Shown here one piece after another: positions 37,397 to 45,047 of a DNA stretch of 64,000 bases (position 1 is the stretch's first letter; the number at the start of each line of letters is the position of its first letter). The notes below the pieces were generated by a model. That model was not told where the DNA came from and did not search any database. It saw only the letters and a list, made by a program, of their open reading frames with translations. Origin of the DNA: JACVRW01 sp963746825 (GTDB taxonomy: Bacteria; Actinomycetota; Thermoleophilia; Solirubrobacterales; Thermoleophilaceae); contig CAVVCU010000005.1 in the NCBI GenBank assembly GCA_963746825.1, positions 496,001 through 560,000 of the forward strand. Direction: 5' to 3'. The translations under genes and the position numbers were made by a program.

Positions 37397-38961
37397 CCAA
37401 GGAGATCGTCGAGGCCGTCGGCGTACTCGAGCGCGAGAAGGGGATCTCCGCCGATCGCCTGATGGAGGCGCTCGAGGACGCGCTTCTCTCGGCCTACAAG
37501 AAGACTCAGGGCGCAGCCCAGTACGCGCGCGTGGAGGTGGACCGCGACAGCGGGGACTTCCTCGTGTACGAGCTGATCCTGCCCCCGGACCTCGAGGAGC
37601 AGCTGCTCGACGAGGTCGAGGAGGAGGCCGGCGAGCCGAGTGTCGACCCCGAGACGGGGGAGATGGTCTACCCCGAGCCGCCCGAGATCGACCAGCAGCG
37701 GTTGATGCAGTACCGCGACCAGATCGAAGAGCACGACGTCACCCCCGATGACTTCGGCCGCATCGCCGCGCAGACGGCCAAGCAGGTGATCCTGCAGCGA
37801 ATCCGCGAGGCCGAGCGCGACATGATGTTCGACGAGTACCAGGACCGCGTCGGCGAGCTGATCACCGGGATCGTCCAGCAGTCGGACTCGCGCTACACGC
37901 TCGTTCAACTGCGCGAGCGCGTCGAGGCGCTGCTGCCGCGCGGCGAGCAGGTGCACGGAGAGCGCTACGACCACGGCCAGCGCGTGAAGGCGATCATCAC
38001 CGACGTCTCGAATCAGTCCAAGGGGCCGTCGATCATCGTGTCGCGCCGCTCGCCCGAGCTGATTCGCTCCCTGTTCGAGCTCGAGGTGCCGGAGATCGCC
38101 GACGGACTCGTGGAGATCCAGAACGTCGCTCGCGAGCCCGGTTACCGCTCGAAGATCGCCGTGGTCTCGCACGCGTCGGGCGTCGACCCGGTCGGCGCCT
38201 GCGTGGGCCCGCGCGGCTCGCGCGTGCGCATGGTCGTGTCCGAGCTGCGCGGCGAGAAGATCGACATCATCCCCTTCAACGAGGAGCCGGCCCGCTTCGT
38301 GGCCAAGGCCCTCTCGCCGGCGCGCGTGCGCGAGGTGCTGGTGGACGACGAGGCTCGCCAGGCCACGGTGATCGTGCCCGACGACCAGCTCTCGCTGGCC
38401 ATCGGCAAGGACGGCCTCAACGCTCGCCTCGCGGCCCGCCTGACCGGCTGGCGCGTGGACATCCGCTCGGAGACCGAGTTCGCCGAGGAGGAGGCCACGA
38501 TGGGCTACGACGAGGAGGAGGTCAGCGGGCGCTGCGCCGCCATCCTCGCCAACGGGAAACGTTGCCCCAACGCCTCGCTGCCCGGCTCGCGCTACTGCGG
38601 CCTGCCGGTCCACCAGGCGCTGAACGACCAGCCCACCGACTACGTGGTCCCCCCGGAGAACGGCGGGCCCGAGTTGGCGGAGGACGGCGAGGTGGCCGAG
38701 GGGCCCTCCGCCGAGGAGCTGATCGAGGGTGAGCCCTCGGTCGAGGAGCTCATCGACGGCCAGCCCCCCGCGGAGGACGTGCTCGAGGGCCAGCCCGCGC
38801 CCACCGAGGTGGTCGAGGAGCAGCCCTCGGTCGAGGACGTGATCGAGCAGGAGCCGGTGGTCGACGAGGTGGTCGCCGATCCGGTGACCGACTCGGTCGT
38901 CGACGACCCGGCTGTCGAGGAGGAGCCGGCTGCGCCGGCCGAGCGGGAAGAGGGGTCGTAG
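37393..38961 (+). CDS. nusA: Transcription factor NusA with Cys-rich and acidic C-terminal extension
   Basis: NusA controls pausing, termination and antitermination. The 522-residue protein has the N-terminal RNA polymerase-binding domain. An S1 domain follows (GERYDHGQRVKAIITDVSNQSKGPSIIVSR), then two KH domains (GACVGPRGSRVRMVVSELRGEKIDII and DDQLSLAIGKDGLNARLAARLTGWRVDI). Beyond residue 375 there is an extension. C381, C391, C402 and H407 form a CCCH-like cluster in RCAAILANGKRC and GSRYCGLPVH. About 100 acidic residues with repeats such as PSVEELIDGQ and PSVEDVIEQ follow. The extension is unlike the acidic repeats of enterobacterial NusA. Confidence 0.95.
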   Translation: MTKEIVEAVGVLEREKGISADRLMEALEDALLSAYKKTQGAAQYARVEVDRDSGDFLVYELILPPDLEEQLLDEVEEEAGEPSVDPETGEMVYPEPPEIDQQRLMQYRDQIEEHDVTPDDFGRIAAQTAKQVILQRIREAERDMMFDEYQDRVGELITGIVQQSDSRYTLVQLRERVEALLPRGEQVHGERYDHGQRVKAIITDVSNQSKGPSIIVSRRSPELIRSLFELEVPEIADGLVEIQNVAREPGYRSKIAVVSHASGVDPVGACVGPRGSRVRMVVSELRGEKIDIIPFNEEPARFVAKALSPARVREVLVDDEARQATVIVPDDQLSLAIGKDGLNARLAARLTGWRVDIRSETEFAEEEATMGYDEEEVSGRCAAILANGKRCPNASLPGSRYCGLPVHQALNDQPTDYVVPPENGGPELAEDGEVAEGPSAEELIEGEPSVEELIDGQPPAEDVLEGQPAPTEVVEEQPSVEDVIEQEPVVDEVVADPVTDSVVDDPAVEEEPAAPAEREEGS

Positions 38962-38966
38962 ATCCG

Positions 38967-39227
38967 CTGCGTCGCTGCGTCGGCTGCCGGCGCTCGCTCC
39001 CCAAGAGCGAGCTGCTGCGGCTGGTCCGTGACGAGTCCGGTGAGGTCCGCCCGGACCCAGACGGCCGAGAGGAGGGGCGGGGCGCCTACGTGTGCCACCG
39101 CCCGGAGTGTGCAAAGAGATTGGCCGAAGGCCGCCCGCTCGCTCGAGCGTTCAGGGCGTCGGCGGCAGTTCGACAGGAGACCATAGAATCGGTTTGGGAA
39201 TGGCAAAGAAGCGCGTCCACGAAATAG
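38967..39227 (+). CDS. ylxR: YlxR family RNA-binding protein (non-canonical start)
   Basis: The frame encodes LRRCVGCRRSLPKSELLRLV followed by the conserved GRGAYVCHRPECAKRLAEGRPLARAFRA, a clear YlxR (DUF448) domain that sits between nusA and infB in many bacteria. No ATG, GTG or TTG precedes the domain in this frame. CTG 38967 would give MRRCVGCR, while GTA 38958 overlaps the nusA stop. The gene runs through the infB start and ends at TAG 39227, an overlap of 28 bases. Confidence 0.85.
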   Translation: MRRCVGCRRSLPKSELLRLVRDESGEVRPDPDGREEGRGAYVCHRPECAKRLAEGRPLARAFRASAAVRQETIESVWEWQRSASTK

Positions 39228-41674
39228 CGAAGGAACGGGGCATCACCAGCAAGGAGGCCCTGGAGGTTCTGCGCAGCGCAGGCCTCGAAGTGAAGGTTGC
39301 CGCCTCGAGCGTCGAGGAGGCCGATGCCGCGCGCGCGTTTGGCAACGGCGCCGCCGCAGCGGCCGCCGAGCCCGCCGCGGAGGCCCCGAAGGCCGAGGCC
39401 GCGCCGGCGCCAAAGGCCGAAGCCTCACCGGCTCCACAGGCCGAGGCCGCGCCGCGCCGCCCGAAGTCCAAGGGCCGCCCTCGGCCGCAGCGCGAGGGCG
39501 GGCCGCCCCAGGCCCGCCCGGGCATCCAGCCGCCCGCCGGCGAGCCCGTGCGGCGCGCCGGCCCCGAGGGCCGCGGACCGAGGATTCTTCAGGACGCGCC
39601 ACCGCCGCAGCCCGAGCGGCCCACGCAAGGCGATCGTTCCGCCGCCGGAGGAAAGGGCGGGGACGGGAGCGCTGCCGGGGGCGGAGCACAGGACGGCGGC
39701 CCGCGCCCGGCGCGCGGCGGGCGCGGCGAGGCCGGCGGTCAGGGTGGCCGGCGCCGCCGCGTGGTGATCGATTCCCAGGCCGCGCGGCGCGACCGCGTAC
39801 CGCCCCCGCCGCAGCAGCCCGCGCGGCGCGGCCGCGGCCGCCGGCGTCGGCCGCAGTGGGTCGAGCCCGATCTCGAGGCGGAGGCACGCGCGCGCCTGGA
39901 GGCCGAGAACGCCGAGGACCCGGCGGTTTCGGTGCGCTCGGGGTCGACGGTCAAGGAGGTGGCGGAGTCGCTGCAGCTCTCCTCGTCGGAGGTGATCAAG
40001 AAGCTGATGGAGCTGGGCGAGATGGCCACGCTCACCCAGACCCTCTCCGACGAGGCCATCGAGGTGCTCGCCGAGTCCTTCGACAAGAAGGTCGACATGG
40101 TCGGCGCGGCGGAGTCCGAGGACGACGATCCCGTCTACGAGGACACCGACGAGGAGCTGGTCGACCGCCCGCCGGTGATCACGATCATGGGCCACGTCGA
40201 CCACGGCAAGACCTCTCTGCTCGACGCCATCCGCGAGACCGAGGTGGCGGCGGGTGAGGCCGGCGGCATCACACAGCACATCGGCGCTTACCAGGTCCGT
40301 CACGACGACCACCTCATCACCTTCCTCGACACCCCCGGCCACGAGGCCTTCACGGCCATGCGCGCCCGCGGGGCCAAGGTCACCGACATCGCCGTGATCG
40401 TGGTGGCCGCCGACGACGGCGTGATGCCGCAGACGGTCGAGGCCATCGACCACGCCAAGGCGGCCCAGGTGCCGGTGATGGTGGCGGTGAACAAGATCGA
40501 CAAGGAGGGCGCGGACCCCAACCGGGTGCGCGGCGAGCTGGCCCAGCAGGGGCTCACTCCCGCGGACTGGGGCGGCGACACCGAGTTCGTCGACGTGTCC
40601 GCCAAGACCCACCAGAACCTGGAGGACCTGCTCGAGACCCTCGTGACTCTCGCCGAGATCCAGGAGCTCAAGGCCAATCCCGACACCGAGGCCAGCGGCT
40701 TCGTCATCGAGTCGAAGCTCGATCCCGGCCGCGGCGCCGTGGTCACGCTGCTCGTGCACCGCGGGCGCATGCAGGTGGGCGACGCGGTGGTGGCCGGCGA
40801 CCACCAGGGCCGCGTCAAGGCCATGCACGACTTCCGTGGGCAGCGCCTCGAGGAGGCCACACCGGGCATGCCGGTGGAGATCCTCGGCTTCGACGGCGTG
40901 CCCGGAGCGGGCGAGCACTTCCGCGTGGTGGCCAACGAGCGCGAGGCGCGCCGGGTGGCCAACGAGCGCGGCATCCGCCTCAAGCAGGAGGCGATCGCGC
41001 GCCAGTCGCGCCGCCGCGTCTCGCTCGAGGACGTGCTCGCGCGGGCCGAGCGGGGCGACAAGGAGCTCAATCTGGTCGTCAAGGCCGACGTGGCGGGCTC
41101 GCTCGAGGCGCTGGCCGACGAGATCGCCCGCCTGCCTCACGAGCAGGTCACGGTCAACATCATCCGCGACGGCGTGGGCGGCATCTCCGAGTCGGACATC
41201 ATGCTCGCTTCGGCCTCCGACGCCGTGGTGATCGGCTTCAACGTGCGCCCGGTCGGCAACGCCACCCAGGTGGCCGACCAGGAGGGCGTGGAGATCCGCA
41301 CCTACTCGGTGATCTACAAGATCCTCGAAGAGATGCGGGCGGCCATGGAGGGAATGCTCGAGGCGGTCGCGGTGGAGGAGCAGATCGCGCGCGTCGAGGT
41401 GCGAGCGACGTTCAAGGCGTCGCGCGTCGGCACCATCGCCGGCTCGTATGTGACCGAGGGGACGGTGCGCCGCGGCGCGCAGTGTCGCCTGGTGCGCGAC
41501 GGCACCGTGATCTACGACGGGCGGATCGGATCGCTGCGGCGTTTCAAGGACGACGTGCGCGAGGTCACCGCAGGCATGGAGTGCGGCATCGTGCTCGAGA
41601 ACTATCCCGACCCCAAGGAGGGGGACGTGATCGAGGTCTACGAGACGAGACAGGTCGAACAGACGCTTACGTAG
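39200..41674 (+). CDS. infB: Translation initiation factor IF-2
   Basis: IF-2 is the GTPase that places initiator tRNA on the 30S subunit. The 824-residue protein opens MAKKRVHEIAKERGITSKEALEVLRSAG, followed by an Ala/Pro/Arg/Gly-rich linker of about 200 residues. The second IF2 N-terminal domain and the GTPase domain (G1 GHVDHGKTSLLD, G3 DTPGHEAF, G4 NKID) come next. Domains II-IV end with FKDDVREVTAGMECGIVLENYPDPKEGDVIE. The ATG at 39200 is inside the ylxR 3' end. Confidence 0.97.
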   Translation: MAKKRVHEIAKERGITSKEALEVLRSAGLEVKVAASSVEEADAARAFGNGAAAAAAEPAAEAPKAEAAPAPKAEASPAPQAEAAPRRPKSKGRPRPQREGGPPQARPGIQPPAGEPVRRAGPEGRGPRILQDAPPPQPERPTQGDRSAAGGKGGDGSAAGGGAQDGGPRPARGGRGEAGGQGGRRRRVVIDSQAARRDRVPPPPQQPARRGRGRRRRPQWVEPDLEAEARARLEAENAEDPAVSVRSGSTVKEVAESLQLSSSEVIKKLMELGEMATLTQTLSDEAIEVLAESFDKKVDMVGAAESEDDDPVYEDTDEELVDRPPVITIMGHVDHGKTSLLDAIRETEVAAGEAGGITQHIGAYQVRHDDHLITFLDTPGHEAFTAMRARGAKVTDIAVIVVAADDGVMPQTVEAIDHAKAAQVPVMVAVNKIDKEGADPNRVRGELAQQGLTPADWGGDTEFVDVSAKTHQNLEDLLETLVTLAEIQELKANPDTEASGFVIESKLDPGRGAVVTLLVHRGRMQVGDAVVAGDHQGRVKAMHDFRGQRLEEATPGMPVEILGFDGVPGAGEHFRVVANEREARRVANERGIRLKQEAIARQSRRRVSLEDVLARAERGDKELNLVVKADVAGSLEALADEIARLPHEQVTVNIIRDGVGGISESDIMLASASDAVVIGFNVRPVGNATQVADQEGVEIRTYSVIYKILEEMRAAMEGMLEAVAVEEQIARVEVRATFKASRVGTIAGSYVTEGTVRRGAQCRLVRDGTVIYDGRIGSLRRFKDDVREVTAGMECGIVLENYPDPKEGDVIEVYETRQVEQTLT

Positions 41675-41676
41675 CC

Positions 41677-41976
41677 GTGAGCTACGTCGCGCTTCTCGAG
41701 ATCCACCTGCACTTCCCCACCAACGGAAGCCTCAAGGGCAAGCGCAAGGAACTGTCCTCGCTCAAGGCCCAGCTGCGCCGGCGCTTCGGCGCCTCGGTGG
41801 CGGAAACCGACCACCACGACCTCTGGCAGCGCTCGACTCTCACAGCCGCGATGGTGGGAACCGATGCAAAACCTCTGCACCACGCGGCGTTGAGCATGGA
41901 GCGCTACGTGTTGGGCACGTTTCCCGAAGGAGCGCGGGTGGAGATTCAAATGGTTTCCCGAGCAGACCTCTATTAG
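41677..41976 (+). CDS. YlxP/DUF503 family protein
   Basis: The 99-residue protein reads VSYVALLEIHLHFPTNGSLKGKRKELSSLKAQLRRRFGASVAETDHHDLWQRSTL, the unmistakable DUF503 (YlxP) pattern with a ferredoxin-like fold. It sits between infB and rbfA, as in many Gram-positives. Work in Bacillus suggests a link to ribosome assembly, but no activity is established. The start is GTG 41677, three bases after the infB stop. Confidence 0.9.
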   Translation: MSYVALLEIHLHFPTNGSLKGKRKELSSLKAQLRRRFGASVAETDHHDLWQRSTLTAAMVGTDAKPLHHAALSMERYVLGTFPEGARVEIQMVSRADLY

Positions 41977-41977
41977 G

Positions 41978-42322
41978 ATGGCCGTCGACCGCATGCGGAG
42001 AGTGAACGAGGCGGTCCGGGAGGTCCTCTCGGCACGAATCGCCGAGGGCCTCAAAGATCCGCGCATTGGATTCGTGACCGTTACCTCGGTGGACACCAGC
42101 CCTGACCTGCGCCATGCCCGCGTCTACGTGAGCGTGCTCGGCGACGAGTCCGCGCGTGAGGAGACGCTGGCCGGGCTCGGCTCTGCACATGGGGTGCTGC
42201 AGCACTCGATCGCGGACCAGCTGCGCATGAAGCGCACCCCCACCCTGGAGTTCGTATTCGACGAGTCGATCGACCGGGGCATGAGGATCACGGAGCTGCT
42301 TGACGAAGAACAGGACTCGTGA
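41978..42322 (+). CDS. rbfA: Ribosome-binding factor A
   Basis: RbfA is a late 30S assembly factor with a KH-like fold. The 114-residue protein has RMRRVNEAVREVLSARIAEGLKDPRIGFVTVTSVDTSPDLRHARVYVSVLG and the RTPTLEFVFDESIDRGMRITELL C-terminus. The start ATG 41978 is two bases after the YlxP stop. Its own stop overlaps the DHH gene (GTGA). Confidence 0.95.
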   Translation: MAVDRMRRVNEAVREVLSARIAEGLKDPRIGFVTVTSVDTSPDLRHARVYVSVLGDESAREETLAGLGSAHGVLQHSIADQLRMKRTPTLEFVFDESIDRGMRITELLDEEQDS

Positions 42323-43314
42323 GCATCGCAACCGAACAAGAGAGCGTGCTCGCGGAGCTGCGCGCGGCGGAGAAGCTGCTGCTGACCACCCACGAGAACC
42401 CCGACGGCGACGCCCTGGGGTCCCTGCTCGCGATGAACTGGATCCTCGAGCAGCTGGGCAAGGAGAGCGTCATGTACATGTCGCCCGACGAGTTCCCGCT
42501 GCCCTGGGAGTACCGCGCGTGGACCTTCGACGGGATTGCCGGCGCGCCGCCGCCCGACGTGGACGAGCGCACGATCGTCTTCCTCGACTGCGGCAACATC
42601 GACCGCATGCCCGTCGGCTTCCTCCAGAAGGACGGGCTGCGCATCCTCAACATCGACCACCACCACGACAACACCCGCTTCGGCACGGTGAACCTGGTGG
42701 TGCCGGAGGCCTCGTGCACCGCGGAGATCGTCTACGGGCTGGCCCAGGAGCTCGGAGTGGACATCACGCCGCCCATCGCCGACGCCCTGTACACCGGGCT
42801 CGTGACCGACACGGGCAAGTTCATGTACGAGAACACCTCTCCGGCCGCGCACCGCATGGCGGCGGAGCTGATCGAAGCCGGCGTCGAGCCACATGAGGTC
42901 CACCGCCGCCTCTACGAGGACCTTCCCTTCCGGCGCCTGCAGCTGCTCCAGCGCGCGCTGGCCAGCGTCGAGCGCCACGACGAGGGCACGATGACGGTCG
43001 CCCAGCTCGTCAAGGACGACTACGCCGCCACGGGAGCCTCCGAGCAGGACTCCGAGGGCGTGGTGGATCACATGCGCGCGGTCGAGGGCACCGCCGTGGC
43101 CGTGCTCGTGCGCGAGCTGCTCTCCGAGGACCGCAACGGCCTGCGCAAGGTCAGCCTGCGCGCCACCGACGGACGCGTCGACGTGTCGCGCATCGCCCGC
43201 GAGTTCGGCGGCGGTGGCCACCCCCAGGCCGCCGGCTTCTCCACCCCGCTCGACTACGCCGCGCTGATCGGCCGGCTGCGCGGGCTCGTGGCCGAGCAGC
43301 TCCAGCCGGCCTAG
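42319..43314 (+). CDS. nrnA: DHH-family nanoRNase/3'-phosphoadenosine phosphatase
   Basis: NrnA-like enzymes degrade very short RNAs and may dephosphorylate pAp. The 331-residue protein has THENPDGDALGSLLA, VFLDCGNIDRMP and the eponymous NIDHHHDNTRFG. TDTGKFMYENTS follows, and the DHHA1 domain has GGGGHPQAAGF. Its location between rbfA and truB is conserved in Gram-positive bacteria. The start is GTG 42319. Confidence 0.93.
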   Translation: MSIATEQESVLAELRAAEKLLLTTHENPDGDALGSLLAMNWILEQLGKESVMYMSPDEFPLPWEYRAWTFDGIAGAPPPDVDERTIVFLDCGNIDRMPVGFLQKDGLRILNIDHHHDNTRFGTVNLVVPEASCTAEIVYGLAQELGVDITPPIADALYTGLVTDTGKFMYENTSPAAHRMAAELIEAGVEPHEVHRRLYEDLPFRRLQLLQRALASVERHDEGTMTVAQLVKDDYAATGASEQDSEGVVDHMRAVEGTAVAVLVRELLSEDRNGLRKVSLRATDGRVDVSRIAREFGGGGHPQAAGFSTPLDYAALIGRLRGLVAEQLQPA

Positions 43315-43319
43315 AGCCC

Positions 43320-44117
43320 GTGGACCTCTCCGGCGTCCTGCTCCGCGCGAAGCCGGCGGGGGTGACCTCGCACGACGTGGTCGCCCAGGCGCGACGAGCC
43401 CTGCCGCGCGGTACGCGGGTCGGGCACGCGGGGACGCTCGACCCCTTCGCCACCGGCCTGCTGCTCGTGCTCGTGGGCCGGGCGACCCGGGCCCAGCGCT
43501 TTCTGGTGGGTCTCCCGAAGACCTACCGCGCCGTGGCCCGGCTGGGATGGAGCTCCGACACGGGCGATCGCGACGGGGAGCTCGTGCACACGGGCTGTGT
43601 GCCCGCCGAGACGAGGATTCCGGTCGGCGAACAGCAACAGCGCCCACCCGCGTACTCGGCGCTGAAGGTGAGGGGCGAGCGGGCCTACGCGCTGGCCCGG
43701 CGCGGGGAGGAGGTCGAGCTCGAGCCGCGTCCGGTCACGGTCTACCGCGCCGAGCTGCTCTGGCGAGAGGGCGACCGGGCCGCGTTCGAGATCGAGTGCT
43801 CGGCCGGAACCTACGTGCGCACCCTGATCAGCGACCTGGGGGATGCGTACTGCGAGGAGCTCGAGCGGACGGCGATCGGGCCGTTTCGGCTCGAGGACGC
43901 GGGCGACGAGGTCCTTCCCCTCGCCGACGCCCTGGCGTTCCTGCCCGAGCGGCGGCTGACCGAGGAGGAGCGGCTCGCGGTGAGCCACGGCCGCCGCGTC
44001 GCGCTGCGCTCCGACACCGAGGGGCCCGTGCGCCTGCAGGCCGAGGGCGGGCTGATCGCGATCGGCGAGCCGCGCGATGACGAGATCCAGCCCGTCGTAG
44101 TGTTCGCGCCCGCATGA
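43320..44117 (+). CDS. truB: tRNA pseudouridine(55) synthase
   Basis: TruB makes pseudouridine 55 in the T loop of tRNA. The 265-residue protein has the catalytic motif GHAGTLDPFATG, with its Asp, and YRAVARLGWSSDTGDRDG. QRPPAYSALKVRGERAYALARRGEEVEL follows, and ECSAGTYVRTLISDLG completes the core. It is somewhat shorter than typical because the loop between GELVHTG and QQRPPAYSA is reduced. The C-terminal PUA-like region is small. The start is GTG 43320. Confidence 0.94.
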   Translation: MDLSGVLLRAKPAGVTSHDVVAQARRALPRGTRVGHAGTLDPFATGLLLVLVGRATRAQRFLVGLPKTYRAVARLGWSSDTGDRDGELVHTGCVPAETRIPVGEQQQRPPAYSALKVRGERAYALARRGEEVELEPRPVTVYRAELLWREGDRAAFEIECSAGTYVRTLISDLGDAYCEELERTAIGPFRLEDAGDEVLPLADALAFLPERRLTEEERLAVSHGRRVALRSDTEGPVRLQAEGGLIAIGEPRDDEIQPVVVFAPA

Positions 44118-45047
44118 AGGTCACCCGCCTACCCGACGTCGACCCGTCCGACGGGCCGCGCAGCGTGGCCATCGGCACCTTCGACGGGGTGCATCTCGGG
44201 CACCGCGAGGTCATCCGCGGCAGCGACACGGTCCTGACCTTCGATCCGCACCCGCTGTCGGTGATCCACCCCGAGGCCACCCCGAAGCTGCTCAACACCT
44301 TTGCCGTGAAGCGCGACCTGATCGCCGGGCTCGGCGTGAAGGAGCTCGTTGTGATCCCGTTCGACTCGGGCTTCGCCGCCCAGAGCGCGGAGGAGTTCGT
44401 CCACGAGGTGCTGATCGCGAGGCTGGGCGCCGAGCGGGTCTCGGTGGGCGAGAACTTCCGCTTCGGCAAGGGCGCCAAGGGCACCGAGGAGCTGTTGCGC
44501 TCCCACTCGGAGTTCGAGACGCACGTGACACCGCTGGTAGAGGTGGAGGGCGAGACGGTGTCCTCCACACAGATCCGCGGCCTGGTGGCTGCCGGTGAGG
44601 TCAGGGAGGCGGTGGCCTTTCTGGGCGAGCCCTTTCTCTTCGAGGGCGAGGTGGTGCACGGCGACCAGCGCGGCCGCGAGCTGGGCATGCCCACGGCCAA
44701 CCTGGTGCCCGACGACCGCTTCGTATGCCCCGGCCACGGCGTCTACGCAGCCCGGGCCGGCGTGAATCGCGTCGGTGCGCACTCGGCAGAGCCGAGTGCT
44801 TCCGCAAGGCACTGTGCCGCCGTCGAACGTGGGCGTGCGCCCGACCTTCGTCACCGGCCGTGGTCTCCTGGTGGAGGCCTACCTGCTGGGCTTCGAGGGC
44901 GACATCTACGGGGAGACGCTGCGGATCTCCTTTCTCGAGCGGATGCGCGGCGAGAAGGCCTTCGACTCCGTGGACACGCTGGTGAAGCAGATGAACCGCG
45001 ACGTGGAGCAGGCGCGGGAGATCTGCGAGCGGGCCGCGGTCAGGTAG
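44114..45047 (+). CDS. ribF: Bifunctional riboflavin kinase/FAD synthetase, frameshifted, with in-frame palindromic insert
   Basis: The N-terminal half has the FAD synthetase nucleotide motif AIGTFDGVHLGHREVI, LTFDPHPLSVIHPE and VGENFRFGKGAKG. STQIRGLVAAGEV follows. The riboflavin kinase domain begins FEGEVVHGDQRGRELGMPTANL. Residues 222-230 (AHSAEPSAS) are encoded by the palindromic element at 44777-44804. Beyond it, HCAAV must be followed by NVGVRPTFVTG, which lies in the next frame. One surplus base in GTCGAACG (44822-44828) explains the break. The corrected protein has about 310 residues. Confidence 0.92.
44777..44804 (+). repeat. 28-base palindromic element, copy 2 (inside ribF)
   Basis: The sequence is identical to 29926-29953. 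Arms GCACTCGGC (44779-44787) and GCCGAGTGC (44791-44799) enclose AGA. It interrupts the riboflavin kinase domain between VYAARAGVNRVG and HCAAVNVGVRPT without itself changing the frame, adding AHSAEPSAS plus flanking residues. The same strand and phase as the carB copy are used. Confidence 0.85.

Noticed and set aside
44777..44804. The ribF palindrome as an intrinsic terminator
   Set aside because: There is no T-tract, it is inside a coding region whose downstream half is conserved, and its copy at 29926 lies directly before a cotranscribed gene.
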